Assembly: GCA_964607135.1 (NCBI GenBank)
Contig: CAZSIV010000050.1
Coordinates: 1-13,434 of the forward strand
Length of the DNA stretch: 13,434 bases
Source: Metaruminococcus_A sp964607135
GTDB lineage: Bacteria > Bacillota > Clostridia > Oscillospirales > Ruminococcaceae
Direction: 5' to 3'
Shown here: one piece after another, positions 1 to 6,921 of the stretch
Position numbering within the stretch: the first letter of the stretch is position 1
Layout: the number at the start of each line of letters is the position of its first letter
The notes under the pieces: model-generated
Told to the model about the DNA's origin: nothing
The model's database searches: none
The model's input: only the letters and a program-made list of their open reading frames with translations
Program-made: the position numbers and the translations under genes

Positions 1-473
1 TTCGACTCGATTTCATCCAGCCTGACAAAACGGTCTTCCCAGTGTCTGGAATCACTCGACCCAGGGAGATTGACCCCCAGAACGAAATACGAATTCTCCG
101 GGACAATACAATACGGTAAATCGGCCAGGGAATCATCCCTGAGTACCTCCTTACCGCTGCAATACAAAATATGATCCTTGATCTCGACGCCGTCTCCCGG
201 CAAGCCGACCACCTGCTTGATGAGCTCCCCCTCAAAGACGCTTTTTTTCTTAAAAATCACCACATCGCCGCGCGCGATGCCGTATATCGCAGGGGCAGGG
301 CGAAGGCCGATCACAACGGCGTTTTCCATCACCAGTGGTTCCATCGACTTCCCCCGCACCAGCGACACCTGAAAGACAAACGAATTTAAGACGAGGGCGG
401 TCGCAGCGGCCAAAATCCCGATTTTCAGAAAGGCCGGCAGCCCTTTAATCCTTTGAAAGCATCTTCGAAGCAT
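1..473 (-). CDS. lepB: Type I signal peptidase (S26 family), 3' end outside window
   Basis: This membrane serine protease removes signal peptides from exported proteins on the outer face of the cytoplasmic membrane. I translated 157 residues from the ATG at 473-471, and the C-terminus lies beyond base 1. One membrane segment spans about residues 15-38. It is followed by the GKSMEP box with the nucleophile Ser43, then LIKQVVGLPGD with the general base Lys86, and the DSRHW box at 141-145. These are the three hallmarks of the family. The short extracytoplasmic region fits Gram-positive SipS-type enzymes. The start overlaps the upstream small membrane gene by 29 bases and no good ribosome binding site precedes it, so translation is probably coupled to that gene. 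The next in-frame Met is Met44 inside the catalytic box, which supports this start. The family call is firm. Whether it is the housekeeping enzyme or a dedicated one is not known. Confidence 0.93.
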   Translation of the reverse strand, partial: MLRRCFQRIKGLPAFLKIGILAAATALVLNSFVFQVSLVRGKSMEPLVMENAVVIGLRPAPAIYGIARGDVVIFKKKSVFEGELIKQVVGLPGDGVEIKDHILYCSGKEVLRDDSLADLPYCIVPENSYFVLGVNLPGSSDSRHWEDRFVRLDEIES

Positions 474-726
474 CGTCGTTTTCATCGGTGGAAACCGGAG
501 TTACAACGGTTTCTTCAAGGTTTTCCTTGGCTTTTTTCTTGTTCCTGAAATACCGCCGGATCCGTTTGAAGTAAAAGCCGAACACCGTGCCCACAGCGAT
601 TACAATACCGGCCACAACCTGTATTACAAAGGTCATTGACGAAGGGTCGAGATAAGCAAGCGACACAGACATCGTCAATAAAACCGTCATCGTGAAATAA
701 AACCCGAAAATCAGCGCCTTTTTCAT
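445..726 (-). CDS. Small membrane protein with YLDP motif, unknown function
   Basis: The protein has 93 residues. The start at 726 is chosen because GAGGAGA sits just upstream with good spacing. A further in-frame start at 786 has no such site and would overlap the promoter's -10 element. Residues 4-24 form a hydrophobic segment ending in SLA, possibly a signal peptide with cleavage after Ala24. The sequence YLDPSS follows, then a second membrane segment at about 32-53. A Lys/Arg-rich stretch (54-67) and an acidic, Ser/Thr-rich tail complete it. Small proteins with a YLDPGTGS-like motif followed by one membrane helix recur in Firmicutes; I recall them near envelope polysaccharide genes, but no function is established. 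The signal peptidase gene overlaps its 3' end, so the two are probably co-transcribed and may work together. The gene itself is likely real; its role is unknown. Confidence 0.8.
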   Translation of the reverse strand: MKKALIFGFYFTMTVLLTMSVSLAYLDPSSMTFVIQVVAGIVIAVGTVFGFYFKRIRRYFRNKKKAKENLEETVVTPVSTDENDDASKMLSKD

Positions 727-776
727 TTTATATCTCCTCGATTGATCAACTTTATTACAACCCATATATCGGAATA

Positions 777-805
777 AGGATACCACCGAATTGGAAAAAT
801 GTCAA
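777..805 (-). promoter_or_regulatory. Sigma-A type promoter for the small membrane protein/lepB pair
   Basis: Read on the minus strand, TTGACA (805-800) is followed after 17 bases by TATCCT (782-777). Transcription would start near 770, giving a leader of about 44 bases before the ribosome binding site of the gene starting at 726. The -35 is a perfect consensus and the -10 matches at four of six positions. Confidence 0.7.
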
Positions 806-830
806 TCTCGCCGGCCTTATGGCGTTTTAT

Positions 831-859
831 TTGACAAAATCGCCCGGGAGATATAAAAT
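831..859 (+). promoter_or_regulatory. Sigma-A type promoter for the MttB-family gene
   Basis: TTGACA (831-836), a 17-base spacer and TAAAAT (854-859) match the vegetative consensus closely. The start site would fall near 866, about 30 bases before the ATG at 896. It is divergent from the promoter at 777-805, with 25 bases between the two -35 boxes. Confidence 0.8.
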
Positions 860-895
860 TTTAGGGAAATATATTTTTTAAGAGGAGCTTTGTCC

Positions 896-2311
896 ATGTC
901 TCTGATCACTCAGCCGCGTTATTTAACCGAAAACGACATGCAGCGGATCCACGCCGCCTCCCTCGAAATTCTGAGCAAAAAGGGGATCGTATTCGAATCG
1001 GCCGCCGCGCGGGACGTTTTTGTCAAAAACGGCGCGAAAGCGGACGGAAATATCATTTACATTCCATCGGAACTGGTGGAGCGCTCGTTAAAGCAGCTTC
1101 CCCAAACCTTCAAGCTCACCGCGGTGAACCCGGACCGTTCGGTCGTCGTCGGGGAAGGGCTCGCGATCCATCCGGCGGGGGGCGAGGTCTTTGTCCGCAC
1201 CCATGACGGCGAGAGAAGAGAGGGCACCTTAAAAGATTATTCCGATCTGCAAAAAATCTACCAGCACTGCAATAACATCGACATGACCGGGTATCAGCCC
1301 GTCACGCCGCAGGACATTCCGGACAGGCTTAACGGCCTGCTCTGCGCCAGGGAGGCATTTGTTTACACCGACAAGCCATGGCTCGCCCCAATGGCCTATG
1401 TCGGGCGGAAGGAAAAGGCGGAAATCCTGCATCTGTACGACATCGTTTTCGGGACGGATTTTGTCAGAAACAACTACGTCACCTGGAACGTCGTCTGCCC
1501 GGAAAGCCCCCTGCGCTACTGCGAATACGCCTGCGAAAGCATCATGGTCTTTTCGGAATACAACCAGCCCACCGTCCTTGTCTCCGCGCCGATGTCCGGG
1601 ATCTCTTCCCCGATCTTCCCGCTGTCCACCATCCTGCTCTCCAACGCGGAAACACTGGCGGGGATCTGCCTGTCCCAGCTTGTCAGCCCGGGCGTTCCGG
1701 TGCTGCCGAGCGCCTCGCTCACCTTTGCGAATATGAAAACCGCCTCGTGGGAATGCGCCTGTCCCGACACCGCGCTGATGCTCGCGGGCGCAATCCAGAT
1801 GTACAAGGAGTTTTACCATCTCCCTGCCCGTGCGCAGACCGGTGTCACCAGCTCGAAGTGCATCGACTACCAGGCCGGTTTTGAAACGATGCAGAGCCTG
1901 CTTCTGACGGCGCTGATGGGGGTCAACGTCACGAGCCAGTCGGCCGGAACCCTCGAAAATCTATTGACCGTTTCACTGGAAAAGACGGTGATCGACGACG
2001 AAGTCATCGCGCGGGTGAGGCGGCTGGCCGAAGGCTTCGACACAAGCGATGAAAGCCTCGCCCTGGATGCGATCTTCGAAGTAGAACACGGACGGGATTA
2101 TCTGACCCACGACACGACCCTCGACCATTTCTCCGAAGGCTTCCGGGAGAGCATCTCCGACTGGAATACCTTCGAACAGTGGTCTGCAAAACCGGACAGG
2201 GAGATCACGGACCGCGCGCACCGAAAGGTTTGTGAAATCCTCGAGGATGCGCAGCCCCTTCTGGGCCGGGATGAGACCAAAGCGATCGACGACTACATCG
2301 CCTCCGTTTAA
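896..2311 (+). CDS. MttB superfamily methyltransferase lacking pyrrolysine
   Basis: The 471-residue protein belongs to the trimethylamine methyltransferase (MttB) family. Members move a methyl group from a quaternary or tertiary amine to a corrinoid protein. The N-terminal RYLTENDMQRIHAASLEIL segment, HPAGGEVFV (around residues 92-100) and the long TIM-barrel body are typical of the family. The archaeal-type enzyme reads an in-frame UAG as pyrrolysine; no in-frame stop occurs here. It therefore falls with the non-Pyl members, of which characterised ones use glycine betaine, proline betaine, carnitine or butyrobetaine (MtgB, MtpB, MtcB, MtyB). Length matches that group. The ATG at 896 is preferred over a TTG at 890 because AGGAG (883-887) lies 8 bases before it but only 2 before the TTG. 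No corrinoid protein, reductive activator or betaine transporter gene is adjacent, so partners must be encoded elsewhere. The family is clear; the substrate cannot be assigned. Confidence 0.9.
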   Translation: MSLITQPRYLTENDMQRIHAASLEILSKKGIVFESAAARDVFVKNGAKADGNIIYIPSELVERSLKQLPQTFKLTAVNPDRSVVVGEGLAIHPAGGEVFVRTHDGERREGTLKDYSDLQKIYQHCNNIDMTGYQPVTPQDIPDRLNGLLCAREAFVYTDKPWLAPMAYVGRKEKAEILHLYDIVFGTDFVRNNYVTWNVVCPESPLRYCEYACESIMVFSEYNQPTVLVSAPMSGISSPIFPLSTILLSNAETLAGICLSQLVSPGVPVLPSASLTFANMKTASWECACPDTALMLAGAIQMYKEFYHLPARAQTGVTSSKCIDYQAGFETMQSLLLTALMGVNVTSQSAGTLENLLTVSLEKTVIDDEVIARVRRLAEGFDTSDESLALDAIFEVEHGRDYLTHDTTLDHFSEGFRESISDWNTFEQWSAKPDREITDRAHRKVCEILEDAQPLLGRDETKAIDDYIASV

Positions 2312-2346
2312 AGCAAACGCCCGATCCCGCTCAATTTTATCCCGCT

Positions 2347-2378
2347 TACGGCGCAGTACAAAGCTGCGCCGTATTTTT
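2347..2378 (+). terminator. Intrinsic terminator after the MttB-family gene
   Basis: A perfect 10-bp stem (TACGGCGCAG at 2347-2356 with CTGCGCCGTA at 2364-2373) encloses a 7-base loop and is followed by TTTTT. It lies 35 bases after the stop at 2311. The rest of the gap to 2598 is AT-rich at 2400-2465. It holds no gene I can support and no convincing promoter for the mobile module. Confidence 0.9.
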
Positions 2379-2598
2379 ATGTCTACAGAGGTGCAGAACT
2401 GTATTCTGAAATTATACAAATTGCATTGTTTTTCTATTTTATACTACAAGTTTCAAGAAATTAAAGGCAATACCGCCCTTTTCCGACTTCTCCTTTCTTT
2501 TGATCCCATCGCGGGCCTGGCATAACGGCTGAATCGAGGTTCATAGAATTTACCGGACGCCGTCCAAATCAATTTGACCGCCGGGGAGGAAGAAACAG

Positions 2599-2763
2599 AT
2601 GAAGGAAACAACCACTTTTTCCGGTGATGTAGAAATCCGATTCAGCGAGCGGCAGACCCTCCGGGAACTGCTGACCGAACTGATCTTAGAAGAGGTTGAA
2701 GCCGAAGAAAACTCCGCGCAATTTTTACAACCGGCGCAGCAGGATGGAGGAGAAATCCTGTGA
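2599..2763 (+). CDS. 54-residue acidic protein upstream of recombinase, TnpW-like
   Basis: The ATG at 2599 has a strong ribosome binding site (GGGGAGGA, 2583-2590) at 8-base spacing. The 54-residue product is acidic, with MKETTTF at the start, an EIRFSERQ segment (12-19) and a Leu/Glu-rich helix LRELLTELILEEVEAEE (21-37). Its stop overlaps the GTG start of the recombinase as GTGA, which indicates translational coupling. Small proteins directly before large serine recombinases are common in Clostridial mobile elements. The pattern of a beta strand, a FSE/FSD-type turn and an amphipathic helix resembles what I remember of the transposon-encoded TnpW family, but this was not tested. It may modulate the recombinase or its directionality; that is inference. 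The start, spacing and coupling make it very likely a real gene. Confidence 0.75.
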   Translation: MKETTTFSGDVEIRFSERQTLRELLTELILEEVEAEENSAQFLQPAQQDGGEIL

Positions 2764-4394
2764 ACGATATAAGCTTTACAGCTTCGGCAGCCTATCGCAC
2801 CGCTCTTTATCTCCGCCTTTCCAAGGACGACGAGGGGGCTGCGGAAAGCGCCAGCATCGCCAACCAGCGCAAGATGCTGCGTGCCTATGCGGAGGAACAT
2901 CATTACGCGGTATACGGCGAATACGTCGACGACGGATGGTCGGGTACCAATTTCGACCGCCCCGCTTTCCAGAGGATGCTCAAGGACATCGAAGCGGGGC
3001 GGGTCAACCTGGTGATTACCAAAGACCTGTCCCGGCTGGGGCGGGATTACATCCTGGCCGGCCAGTACACCGAAATTTATTTCCCCTCGAAAGGGGTTCG
3101 CTATATCGCAGTCAACGACCATTACGACTCTGAGAGCGGCGCTTATAACGATATCGTCCCCTTCAAAAACGTCATCAATGAAATGTACGCCCGAGATGCG
3201 AGCCAGAAAATCCGCTCCGCCTTTGCTGCGAGGATGCGGGAAGGGGCCTTCGTCGGTGCATCCACCCCATACGGATACCGGCGCGACCCCGCCGACAAAC
3301 ATCATCTGCTGACCGACGACGGCGCGGCGGAGGTGGTCAGGAAGATCTTTTATGAGGCGGCAGCAGGAACCCTTCCCAGCCAGACCGCCCGCCACCTGAA
3401 TCGGATGGGAATCCCCCCGCCGAGCGTCTACCGAGCCCTCCAAAATTCCTCTCTCCGCCCGGAGAATGTCAAGGGAAGAGGATGGACGTCCTCCACCATT
3501 TCAAAGATGCTCCGAAACCCTGTCTACCTGGGGCAGATGGCGCAGGGAAAAACCACAAAGCTGTCTTTTAAGAGCAGTCTGACCGTTTCAAATCCGCAGG
3601 AAAACTGGTATATCGTGCCCGATACCCATGAGCCGCTCGTGAGCCGCGAAGTGTTTGAATCCGCTTCCCGCAGAAGCAGGCAGCGCATCTGTGAAAAAAA
3701 GGGGGGATTTCACAACATCTTTTCCGGGATCGCCAAATGTGCCGACTGCGGGCGGAGTATGTCGGCTGTCGGAACCCGCAAAAAAAGCGCTGCCGCAAAC
3801 CTGACCTGCGGCGGCTATAAGCTGTATGGAAAGGGCGAATGCTCCAACCACTTTATTGAGTACGACCTGCTCGCCCGGATCGTCCTTTCGTCGATCCGGG
3901 AGACCGTCCGGCTCGCCCCAGAAGAGGAGGAAGCGGTTTTAAACGAGGCGGAAAAGCGCCTGCAAAAACGGGACGACACAGCTGAACGGCATAGAGAGCT
4001 CGCCAAGCTCAAACGGCGCAGCCAGGAACTCGACCGCCTGATAGAAACCCTCTACAACGACTACGCAATCGGATTTTTAAAGGCGGAGCGGGCGGAAAAG
4101 CTTCTTTCGCGGTATGAGAAAGAAGCCGAAGAAATCGGCCGAAAAATCGGCGCTCTGGAAAAAATTCAGCCCGAAGGAAATCAGCCTGACCGCATCAATC
4201 TGCTTAGAAAAGCCTTAAAGCAATATCTGGAGCCTTCCGAACTGATGCCTTCGCTGCTTTATAGGCTGATCGACCGGGTCGAAATCGGGCAGGGGGAATA
4301 TCAAAAAACAGAGCACGGCCGGGTCAAGCGGCAGCATGTGACGGTCTATTTTCGTTTCAACGGCACGCCGTCGTCTAAAACCTATTCGGAATAA
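2760..4394 (+). CDS. Large serine recombinase (TnpX/integrase type)
   Basis: This 544-residue DNA recombinase cuts and rejoins att sites through a serine nucleophile. Resolvase domain: about residues 12-155, with ALYLRLSKDD containing Arg19 and catalytic Ser21, then KDLSRLGRDY (88-97). Recombinase domain: about 165-275, with the PYGYRRDP motif (170-177) and GWTSSTISKMLRNPVYLG (241-258). Zinc ribbon: Cys327, Cys330, Cys350 and Cys361. A charged coiled-coil-like stretch runs at about 388-470, followed by a C-terminal LLYRLIDRVEIG region. The length fits the TnpX/large serine integrase group. The GTG start has GGAGGAG (2746-2752) 7 bases upstream and overlaps the stop of the small upstream gene. 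It appears intact. No accessory cargo, relaxase or phage gene surrounds it, so the element is either very small or a remnant. A feoB fragment begins immediately after the stop. Confidence 0.95.
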   Translation: MNDISFTASAAYRTALYLRLSKDDEGAAESASIANQRKMLRAYAEEHHYAVYGEYVDDGWSGTNFDRPAFQRMLKDIEAGRVNLVITKDLSRLGRDYILAGQYTEIYFPSKGVRYIAVNDHYDSESGAYNDIVPFKNVINEMYARDASQKIRSAFAARMREGAFVGASTPYGYRRDPADKHHLLTDDGAAEVVRKIFYEAAAGTLPSQTARHLNRMGIPPPSVYRALQNSSLRPENVKGRGWTSSTISKMLRNPVYLGQMAQGKTTKLSFKSSLTVSNPQENWYIVPDTHEPLVSREVFESASRRSRQRICEKKGGFHNIFSGIAKCADCGRSMSAVGTRKKSAAANLTCGGYKLYGKGECSNHFIEYDLLARIVLSSIRETVRLAPEEEEAVLNEAEKRLQKRDDTAERHRELAKLKRRSQELDRLIETLYNDYAIGFLKAERAEKLLSRYEKEAEEIGRKIGALEKIQPEGNQPDRINLLRKALKQYLEPSELMPSLLYRLIDRVEIGQGEYQKTEHGRVKRQHVTVYFRFNGTPSSKTYSE

Positions 4395-4395
4395 A

Positions 4396-4554
4396 TTCGC
4401 ATTCCGGCAAAAACTCACCATGGCGATGGGGTTTGGCTGCAATGCCTGCGGCGTTGTCGGCTGCCGGATCATCGACTCGCCGCGGGAACGGCTGATCGCC
4501 ACCATCACCAACAGCTTTGTTCCCTGTAACGGCCGTTTCCCGGCTTTTTCTTAA
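4396..4554 (+). pseudogene. feoB: FeoB membrane-domain fragment (ferrous iron transporter B)
   Basis: Directly behind the recombinase stop, one frame reads RQKLTMAMGFGCNA, then CGVVGCRIIDSPRERL, then ATITNSFVPCNGRFP, and stops with TAA at 4552-4554. This run matches the highly conserved segment of Clostridial-type FeoB that includes the GFGCNA.GV.GCRIIDSPRERL core and VPCNGRFP. FeoB is a GTPase-coupled Fe(II) permease normally over 600 residues long. Only about 45 codons are present, without the N-terminal G domain, the gate motifs or the downstream helices. No usable ribosome binding site precedes the ATG at 4420. The 5' edge of similarity (about 4400-4410) lies just past the recombinase gene, and the 3' edge falls at about 4542-4551. 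The recombinase probably targets feoB and this is half of an att junction, later truncated. Alternatively it is a piece of target gene carried by the element. The similarity is recognised from memory, but the motif density makes it strong. Confidence 0.85.
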
Positions 4555-4607
4555 AGGAAACATCCTGATTTTGAGAAAAGCGATTGCAGCATTTTTTTGC
4601 CAAATGA

Positions 4608-4635
4608 TTGACAAAAATTTAAAAAATTGTATTTT
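4608..4635 (+). promoter_or_regulatory. Putative upstream promoter (P1) of the MoxR operon
   Basis: TTGACA (4608-4613) is followed after 16 bases by TATTTT (4630-4635). The -35 is perfect and the -10 is weak. It lies about 120 bases before the moxR-type start, in a very AT-rich stretch where chance matches are easy. Confidence 0.45.
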
Positions 4636-4657
4636 CTCCTCCAAAAAACAATTTTTT
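4621..4657. repeat. 10-bp inverted repeat between the two putative promoters
   Basis: AAAAAATTGT (4621-4630) and ACAATTTTTT (4648-4657) are exact reverse complements separated by 17 bases. The left arm overlaps the -10 of P1 and the right arm ends just before the extended -10 of P2. A further ATACAAT (4671-4677) is the reverse complement of the ATTGTAT at 4626-4632. The placement suits an operator, but the base composition is so AT-rich that chance cannot be excluded. Confidence 0.35.
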
Positions 4658-4658
4658 A

Positions 4659-4667
4659 TGATATAAT
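4659..4667 (+). promoter_or_regulatory. Extended -10 promoter (P2) of the MoxR operon
   Basis: TG, one base, then TATAAT gives a perfect extended -10 element (4659-4667). No good -35 lies at the usual distance, as is common for extended -10 promoters. The start site would be near 4674, leaving a leader of about 80 bases before the ATG at 4756, which has AAAGGA (4741-4746) as its ribosome binding site. Confidence 0.6.
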
Positions 4668-4755
4668 TTTATACAATTAGGATATAAGTCCAATTTTACT
4701 GTATTCTGCTGTTCAATTTGTTTTTTAACCAATAAAATCGAAAGGATGCAAAGCG

Positions 4756-5694
4756 ATGCTGCATTATCAGACGGCGAAGCGTATCATTGAATCCGTCAAC
4801 CGGGCGATCATCGGCAAGGAAGAGAGCGTGGAGCTGGCGGTTGTCGCCCTTCTTTCGGAAGGGCATCTCCTTTTGGAAGACGTTCCCGGCGTTGGGAAGA
4901 CCACTCTGGCAAACGCGATGGCTCAGTCGCTCGGCTGCGGCTTCAGCCGGATCCAGTTTACGCCGGACACCCTCCCGAGCGACGTCACCGGGCTTTCCGT
5001 CTACAATATGAAAACCGGGAACTTTGATTACTCAAAAGGGGCCGTCGTCAGCAACATCGTCCTTGCGGACGAAATCAACCGCACCTCGCCCAAAACTCAG
5101 GCGAGCCTTCTGGAGGCGATGCAGGAGCGGCAGGTGACCGTCGACGGTGTGACCTATCCGCTGGAAGCACCCTTCATGGTTATCGCCACTCAAAACCCCA
5201 TCGACTTTCTGGGTACCTATAATCTTCCGGAAGCCCAGCTCGACCGCTTTTTGATTCGACTTTCGATCGGTTATCCCTCCGCCGAGGAGGAAATCGCTAT
5301 GACGCAGCGGTACCTGAGCGGGGCTTCGGCCGCCGCTTTGGAGCCCGTCGCCGGGAAAGGAGAAATCCTGGCCATGCAGGAAGAGGTTCGTTCCGTGCGG
5401 ATGGCGGAGCATGTCGCCCGCTACATCGTGGCTATTGTCGACCACACCCGGAACGATCCCCGGCTCACGCTGGGGGCAAGCCCGCGCGCCACTCTGGCGC
5501 TGGCCCGGACTTCGCAGGCCTGCGCTTACCTCAAAGGGCGGGATTTCGTCCTGCCGGACGATGTGCAGAAGATGGCGCCTTATGTCCTCTGTCACCGCCT
5601 TGTCCTGTCGCCGGAGGTCAAGATCAAAAACATGAAGGCCGACGGCATCCTCAAAGAGATCATCAGCGAGATTCCCGTCCCTGTCCTTCCGTAA
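4756..5694 (+). CDS. MoxR-family AAA+ ATPase
   Basis: This 312-residue cytoplasmic AAA+ ATPase is of the MoxR group, whose members act as chaperone-like remodelling ATPases for partner proteins encoded beside them. Visible motifs: Walker A PGVGKTT (44-50), Walker B IVLADEIN (101-108, with Asp105/Glu106), sensor 1 IATQNP (143-148), the arginine-finger region QLDRFLIR (161-168) and sensor 2 GASPRATLAL (240-249). The helical C-terminal lid ends with a KADGILKEI segment. Length is normal. It is the first gene of a three-gene operon: the DUF58 gene follows after 27 bases, then the transglutaminase-like gene. The MoxR, DUF58 and transglutaminase order is a widely conserved arrangement. Its exact client is not known; the DUF58 protein is the usual candidate. 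Confidence 0.95.
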   Translation: MLHYQTAKRIIESVNRAIIGKEESVELAVVALLSEGHLLLEDVPGVGKTTLANAMAQSLGCGFSRIQFTPDTLPSDVTGLSVYNMKTGNFDYSKGAVVSNIVLADEINRTSPKTQASLLEAMQERQVTVDGVTYPLEAPFMVIATQNPIDFLGTYNLPEAQLDRFLIRLSIGYPSAEEEIAMTQRYLSGASAAALEPVAGKGEILAMQEEVRSVRMAEHVARYIVAIVDHTRNDPRLTLGASPRATLALARTSQACAYLKGRDFVLPDDVQKMAPYVLCHRLVLSPEVKIKNMKADGILKEIISEIPVPVLP

Positions 5695-5721
5695 CCAACT
5701 CCGTCCAGAAGGGAGGCCAAG

Positions 5722-6921
5722 ATGCTCCGAAACCGTCTCATCTTCACGTTTCTCATCCTCGCGGCAGGGATTTTTTCCAGCTTCTACGGCGGGACAAGCT
5801 ATCTGCTGCTCTTCGCGGTGCTCCTCCTCCCTCTCGTCTCCTTCCTCTGCCTAGTCATCGTCTTTGCCAGCCTTAAGCTTTCCCAAGGGGTAAAGGATCA
5901 CGTCCTCTACAAAGGGGAGGAAACCTCCTACCGTTTTGCTCTGCGCAACAGGGGACCGTTGATCTGCACCGGGGTGGAGCTGCGCCTTTACACCGGCCTG
6001 TTTGAAACGGAGGGGCTGGAGCCGTTCCGGTACGTCAGCCTGCCGCCGGGGGACAAAGTCGAAGCCGCCGCGCAGATCCGCTGCCTTTACCGCGGAACCT
6101 ATCAGATCGGGGTGGCGTCGATCGCCGTGACGGATTTCCTCAACCTGTTCAGGCTGAAGCGCTCCGTCCGCGCATCTCAGGCGGCGGTGCAGGTGCTCCC
6201 TCGGGTGATCCGGCTCAAGAGGCTCGCATCTGCGCCGGACGAAGAGGACACAAGGAACCTTTCCTTTCGGGCCGCCGGGGTGCAGGAACAGCCGGATGTC
6301 GAGTCGCGCCCCTATACGGCGGGGGACGGCTTGAGAACGGTGAACTGGAAGCTTTCGGCCAGACAGCAGGAGCTTCTGGTGAGAAAATACACCAGTCGGC
6401 CCAAGCTAAAAATCCTGCTGGCCGTCGACCTGGGTGAAATCAAGCTGAAAAAAGCTTTGGACCGCATTATAACGGAAGATAAAATCATTGAAACTGCGCT
6501 TTCGGTCGCCGACCACTTTCTCCGCCGCCATATTCCGCTCGAGGTATCCTACTGTGCCGAAGATTCCCTGTGCAGCGGCTTCGAGCTCGAAACCCAGGCG
6601 GCGTTCGACCAGCTTTACCGGGTTTTCTCCGGAATCCCCTTCTCCGCTGCTGCTTCTTTTCCCGCTCTCCTGGAGCAGACCGCCTTTGAACACGGTGGAC
6701 AGGCTTTCTGCATCGCCGTCACCCACCGACTGGACGAAGCGCTCTGCCGTTCGGCCAACCGCATCCTCTCGATGAACGTGGGGGTTTCCATCATACAGGT
6801 CGGCGGGAAAGCTGCGCAGGAAATTCCATCCGGCCTCGACCGCCGGGCCCGGCTCGTCCGGATCACACAGGATGAGGAGATCGCAGACGCATTGGAGACC
6901 GTACAGGGGGAATGGAGATGA
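5722..6921 (+). CDS. DUF58 domain membrane protein
   Basis: The protein has 399 residues, with a GGGAGG ribosome binding site (5711-5716) 5 bases before the ATG. Two hydrophobic segments at about 5-22 and 26-52 anchor it in the membrane. A beta-rich region follows, with PPGDKVEA and CLYRGTYQIG at about 108-130. Then comes the DUF58 signature: SRPYTAGDGLRTVNWKLSAR (195-214, including GD at 201-202 and NWK at 208-210). The C-terminal part, beginning with KILLAVDLGE, looks like a von Willebrand A-type fold. The family is genetically linked to MoxR ATPases and transglutaminase-like proteins, and is thought to work with them at the membrane; the biochemical role is unresolved. The stop codon overlaps the next start as ATGA, which points to tight translational coupling. 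Confidence 0.92.
   Translation: MLRNRLIFTFLILAAGIFSSFYGGTSYLLLFAVLLLPLVSFLCLVIVFASLKLSQGVKDHVLYKGEETSYRFALRNRGPLICTGVELRLYTGLFETEGLEPFRYVSLPPGDKVEAAAQIRCLYRGTYQIGVASIAVTDFLNLFRLKRSVRASQAAVQVLPRVIRLKRLASAPDEEDTRNLSFRAAGVQEQPDVESRPYTAGDGLRTVNWKLSARQQELLVRKYTSRPKLKILLAVDLGEIKLKKALDRIITEDKIIETALSVADHFLRRHIPLEVSYCAEDSLCSGFELETQAAFDQLYRVFSGIPFSAAASFPALLEQTAFEHGGQAFCIAVTHRLDEALCRSANRILSMNVGVSIIQVGGKAAQEIPSGLDRRARLVRITQDEEIADALETVQGEWR

Noticed and set aside
2380..2470. AT-rich segment with TTGCAT and TATACT as a promoter for the recombinase module
   Set aside because: The spacing between the two boxes is only 13 bases, too short for a functional sigma-A promoter.
2557..4372. 8-base direct repeat ACGCCGTC on both sides of the recombinase module as a possible att core
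   Set aside because: The right copy lies inside the recombinase coding sequence and 8 bases of GC-rich sequence recur easily by chance. It does not mark an element boundary.
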